8,471 nucleotides of DNA, from the NCBI GenBank assembly GCA_025996655.1, contig BNTO01000027.1, forward strand, positions 1 to 8,471, in the 5' to 3' direction. The notes under the pieces were generated by a model, which was not told where the DNA came from, ran no database searches, and saw nothing but the letters and a program-made list of their open reading frames with translations. This DNA comes from Alphaproteobacteria bacterium (GTDB lineage: Bacteria > Pseudomonadota > Alphaproteobacteria > BNTO01). Shown piece after piece: positions 6,868 through 8,471 of this stretch (positions are counted from its first letter, which is position 1; each line of letters begins with the position of its first letter). Both the position numbers and the translations under genes were made by a program.

Positions 6868-7392
6868 TTAGCCTGCAGGCTCTTTTCCCTTCTTTTTCTT
6901 TTCTTTGTTGCGATACAGAAAAAAGAGAAGAAAAACACCAACAACAATAGCGGAGTCCGCTACATTAAAGGCTGGCCAATGATTTTGCTGCAAAAACGGC
7001 AAAGAAAAATTTTCAACGTAAAGATCAATAAAATCAACAACAGCGCTACGAAACACTCTGTCAAGCAAATTTCCCACGGCGCCGCCCAAAATCATCCCTA
7101 AACAAAAAGACTGCGCCCCCCTTTCCGCATACCAATATTGTCGAAGAACCCAAAGGCTAATCAACAAAATCGCCATCCCTATCACAATAAATTGCCACGG
7201 CTTTCCTTGATTCAAAAGGCCAAAACTAATGCCTTTATTAAAAACCAAAACAAAATTGATGCACGGACAAAAGGCCTTTGTTTCGCCCGGAGCTAAAAGG
7301 CTTGTAATCCAAAATTTTGAAAGCTGGTCCAAAAGAAGAACATTAACAAACGCAAGGCCGCCCAAAAATCGGTTGACTTTATAATCCGCCAT
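6868..7392 (-). CDS. lspA: Lipoprotein signal peptidase (signal peptidase II)
   Basis: Inner-membrane aspartyl protease that removes the signal peptide from diacylglyceryl-prolipoproteins after Lgt. 174 residues, close to the family's 160-170. Four membrane segments are visible, at about 9-33, 68-87, 92-112 and 144-161. Conserved blocks are LDQLSK (21-26), FNKGISFGLL (51-60), GGAVGNLLDR (103-112), VVDFID (118-123) and WPAFNVADSAIVVG (139-152). By alignment with characterised LspA the catalytic aspartates are Asp120 (VVD) and Asp146 (VAD). The segment between them is about 7 residues longer than in Pseudomonas. The C-terminus is a Lys-rich tail (RNKEKKKKGK). It starts 36 bases after the 2TM gene stop on the same strand, suggesting co-transcription. 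The ribosome site is weak (GGGCAG). Confidence 0.95.
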   Translation of the reverse strand: MADYKVNRFLGGLAFVNVLLLDQLSKFWITSLLAPGETKAFCPCINFVLVFNKGISFGLLNQGKPWQFIVIGMAILLISLWVLRQYWYAERGAQSFCLGMILGGAVGNLLDRVFRSAVVDFIDLYVENFSLPFLQQNHWPAFNVADSAIVVGVFLLFFLYRNKEKKKKGKEPAG

Positions 7393-7428
7393 AGTGCTGC
7401 CCGCGTTTTTCGTAAGCCCTTTCGTGCT

Positions 7429-7911
7429 TTATAAATCCGTCTTCCCCGTAGGTGGTTTGCCTTGTCCGCGTTGGGGAGCCTTGAGAGGAGGCGATTTTGG
7501 GGAGAGCTCCCTGGCAGACGGTGAAAGATGAGAGCGATCCGCCTTGCCCGCTGCCGGACCGCGCGTAGCTTGTTCATAAGAACGTGAGGAAGAAGGACTG
7601 GAATCGTCTTCGGAACTTTTCGGGGCTTGGGCCAAAATCTTTTGAACTTTTTGTTCCTCCCACTCGGGCCGCAGAAAACCCCATTTATTCTCAACTAAAG
7701 AAGTCATAGAAAGCATTCCCAAGGAAAGGGATTTACGAATAAGAACAATGCTAAAAGCCAAAAAAACCCAAATAGGCCAAAAGCCGCCCCCTGTCGCTAT
7801 CCATGCGATGACACACACAACGAAGACGATCCCGAAGGTAAGCATACACTCATAAAAAGACTTTAAATCCCGAACGTACTGGCGAACCGATTCTTCTTGA
7901 ATTTTGTGCAC
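7429..7911 (-). CDS. 2TM-domain membrane protein with Ser/Pro-rich tail
   Basis: 160 residues. About 8-93 fits the 2TM-domain layout: an amphipathic VRDLKSFYECML start, two membrane helices (about 22-39 and 44-61) separated by a short GGGFWP turn, then a helix ending in RPEWEEQKVQKIL (81-93), much like the family's F/P-xEWEExKIxxLM ending. The function of this domain is not known. Residues 96-160 are low-complexity (Ser, Pro, Lys, Gly; EDDSSPSSSRS, LSPKSPPLKAP) and probably disordered. The first helix starts so near the N-terminus that both ends are likely cytoplasmic. The start is GTG at 7911, chosen for the upstream AAGGGGG. Placement 36 bases ahead of lspA suggests an operon, but a role in lipoprotein processing is only inferred from position. 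Confidence 0.7.
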   Translation of the reverse strand: MHKIQEESVRQYVRDLKSFYECMLTFGIVFVVCVIAWIATGGGFWPIWVFLAFSIVLIRKSLSLGMLSMTSLVENKWGFLRPEWEEQKVQKILAQAPKSSEDDSSPSSSRSYEQATRGPAAGKADRSHLSPSARELSPKSPPLKAPQRGQGKPPTGKTDL

Positions 7912-7915
7912 AACA

Positions 7916-7922
7916 CCCCCTT
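7916..7922 (-). promoter_or_regulatory. Ribosome binding site of the 2TM gene
   Basis: The minus strand reads A7-G5 (AAGGGGG), one mismatch from AAGGAGG, with four bases (TGTT) before the GTG at 7911. It selects GTG over the out-of-frame GTG five bases earlier. Confidence 0.5.
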
Positions 7923-7928
7923 TTTTTC

Positions 7929-8205
7929 CTTCCTATTCGATATTAACGAAAATTGCATGGGATTACCAGTTCTGAACTTAACCAAGCAGCCTACCACTTC
8001 ACACATAAAGAAGAAGCAAATTCCTTGAGGAAAACAAAATTATAATCTTCTCGAAATGAAGTGCCCGTATTTGAAGGCTATAGTGTGTCATCCCACCTGT
8101 CTCCATCTACGAACGATATTCATTTGCAGTTCCCGTTTTTCGTGTCGTCCGGGATACCCAAACTTCTTTTCATTGCTCCCAAAACGTCCTTGTAAAGGTG
8201 CTGTC
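7929..8205. other. Gene-poor intergenic stretch
   Basis: I see no intact gene or RNA gene here. The minus strand holds only short open stretches (17 and 30 codons, ATG near 8182 and at 8091) without family resemblance. A promoter for the 2TM-lspA pair must lie in this region or closer to the gene, but no -35/-10 pair is convincing. An isolated TATAAT (minus, within 8039-8046) is too far out, and without a -35, to assign. A short direct repeat GTGTC(A/G)TCC occurs at 8085-8093 and 8142-8150. Confidence 0.5.
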
Positions 8206-8231
8206 TGTTAGCAATAGTCCCTAGTTCGATA

Positions 8232-8342
8232 GCTGTCTAGTCCCAAATTCTTGTTGTATAATTCTTAAGCAAACTCCGTCGACTCTTTCCCCATCTTTTT
8301 AGCAACAAATTCTACTGGAGTAGACCCTTTTATCGCCTTCAA
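8232..8342 (-). pseudogene. IS481-family transposase C-terminal remnant, copy 2
   Basis: The minus-strand frame from 8342 reads LKAIKGSTPVEFVAKKMGKE, then STEFA, stop, then ELYNKNLGLDS. It aligns residue for residue with copy 1 at 1543-1653 (LKGLKKLPPVELLSKKMEKE onwards, ending GLNN) and keeps the family's LKAhKGxTPxEF motif better than copy 1. The TAA at 8265-8267 stands where copy 1 has a Tyr codon (TAT). Upstream in this frame another stop lies a few codons before the Arg-Leu-Lys, so the gene is dead. The frame past GLDS ends at 8208-8210 in the string TGTTAGCAATAGTCCC (plus 8206-8221), which begins with TGT as IS481 ends usually do and may be the element's end. Confidence 0.6.
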
Positions 8343-8358
8343 TCTTTGAGAGTTTTAA

Positions 8359-8471
8359 CTAAAAGATAGATGTAACAACCTCTGTTAAAAATTTCCACCC
8401 TTCGTATTCCGCAATACCGCCCCCAAGCTTCATGGTGACATGAACCCTTTCTTCTGTTTTGCTTACGATCT
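8359..8471 (-). CDS. 3' end of an unidentified open frame, cut by window edge
   Basis: The minus strand is open from the window edge to a TAG at 8359-8361, reading IVSKTEERVHVTMKLGGG, then IAEYEGWKFLTEVVTSIF. An internal ATG is at 8431-8433 (Met-Lys-Leu-Gly-Gly-Gly) with no clear ribosome site. The composition is protein-like, but I do not recognise a family. It ends 17 bases before the recognisable IS481 remnant on the same strand and in a different frame, so it may be the tail of a host gene cut by the insertion, part of the decayed element after a frameshift, or chance. Confidence 0.3.
   Translation of the reverse strand, partial: IVSKTEERVHVTMKLGGGIAEYEGWKFLTEVVTSIF

Noticed and set aside
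7293..7694. 133-codon minus-strand frame overlapping the 2TM gene and lspA
   Set aside because: Out of frame with both real genes; Arg/Lys-rich shadow composition without motifs.
7999..8091. 30-codon minus-strand ORF (MTHYSLQIRALHFEKI...)
   Set aside because: Short, no recognisable family, ribosome site too close to ATG; more likely decayed intergenic DNA.
8130..8184. 17-codon minus-strand ORF with a GGGAG before its ATG (MKRSLGIPDD...)
   Set aside because: Very short, overlaps repeat-like DNA, no support beyond the chance SD-like string.
1..8471. tRNA, rRNA or CRISPR array
   Set aside because: No cloverleaf with a GGTTCGAATCC-like arm, no rRNA signature and no regularly spaced direct repeats were seen on either strand by eye.

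Overview
The window looks like chromosomal DNA of an alphaproteobacterium, most plausibly a host-associated, insertion-sequence-scarred lineage of the Holosporales/Rickettsiales type. The AspRS carries alphaproteobacterial signatures (an [23 protein letters not shown] motif 2 and [12 protein letters not shown]). FtsY lacks the long acidic N-terminal domain. Intergenic DNA is AT-rich and holds decayed transposase fragments. The lineage call is inference from sequence style, not a search result.

Layout, left to right. Positions 1-126 hold the 5' end of what looks like an IS630-family element (minus strand, running off the window). It abuts an outer-surface beta-repeat protein gene (87-1409, minus) whose last 12 residues look insertion-derived, so that gene is probably truncated. 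Positions 1410-1769 hold the promoter of that gene (with a palindrome), a decayed IS481-type transposase C-terminus on the plus strand, and the promoter/leader of ftsY. ftsY (1770-2711, plus) converges on aspS (2736-4547, minus). Upstream of aspS, 4548-4819 holds its probable promoter, a frame-broken small plus-strand ORF and a striking 15-bp perfect inverted repeat. typA/bipA (4820-6646, minus) follows with a textbook sigma70-like promoter but no Shine-Dalgarno. lspA (6868-7392) and a 2TM-domain protein gene (7429-7911) form a minus-strand pair. Positions 7912-8471 hold no intact gene, only decayed DNA: a second, inverted IS481 transposase remnant and the 3' end of an unidentified open frame.

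The core genes share themes of protein synthesis and membrane/secretion: FtsY (SRP receptor, co-translational targeting), LspA (lipoprotein maturation), AspRS (probably non-discriminating, so also making Asp-tRNAAsn for an amidotransferase route) and TypA (ribosome-associated GTPase). The most interesting material lies between them. There are two diverged IS481 remnants in opposite orientation that can be aligned to one another by eye, a probable IS630 truncation of a surface protein, and the 4609-4786 element combining a frameshifted mini-ORF with a long inverted repeat. I did not find a convincing new multi-gene system.
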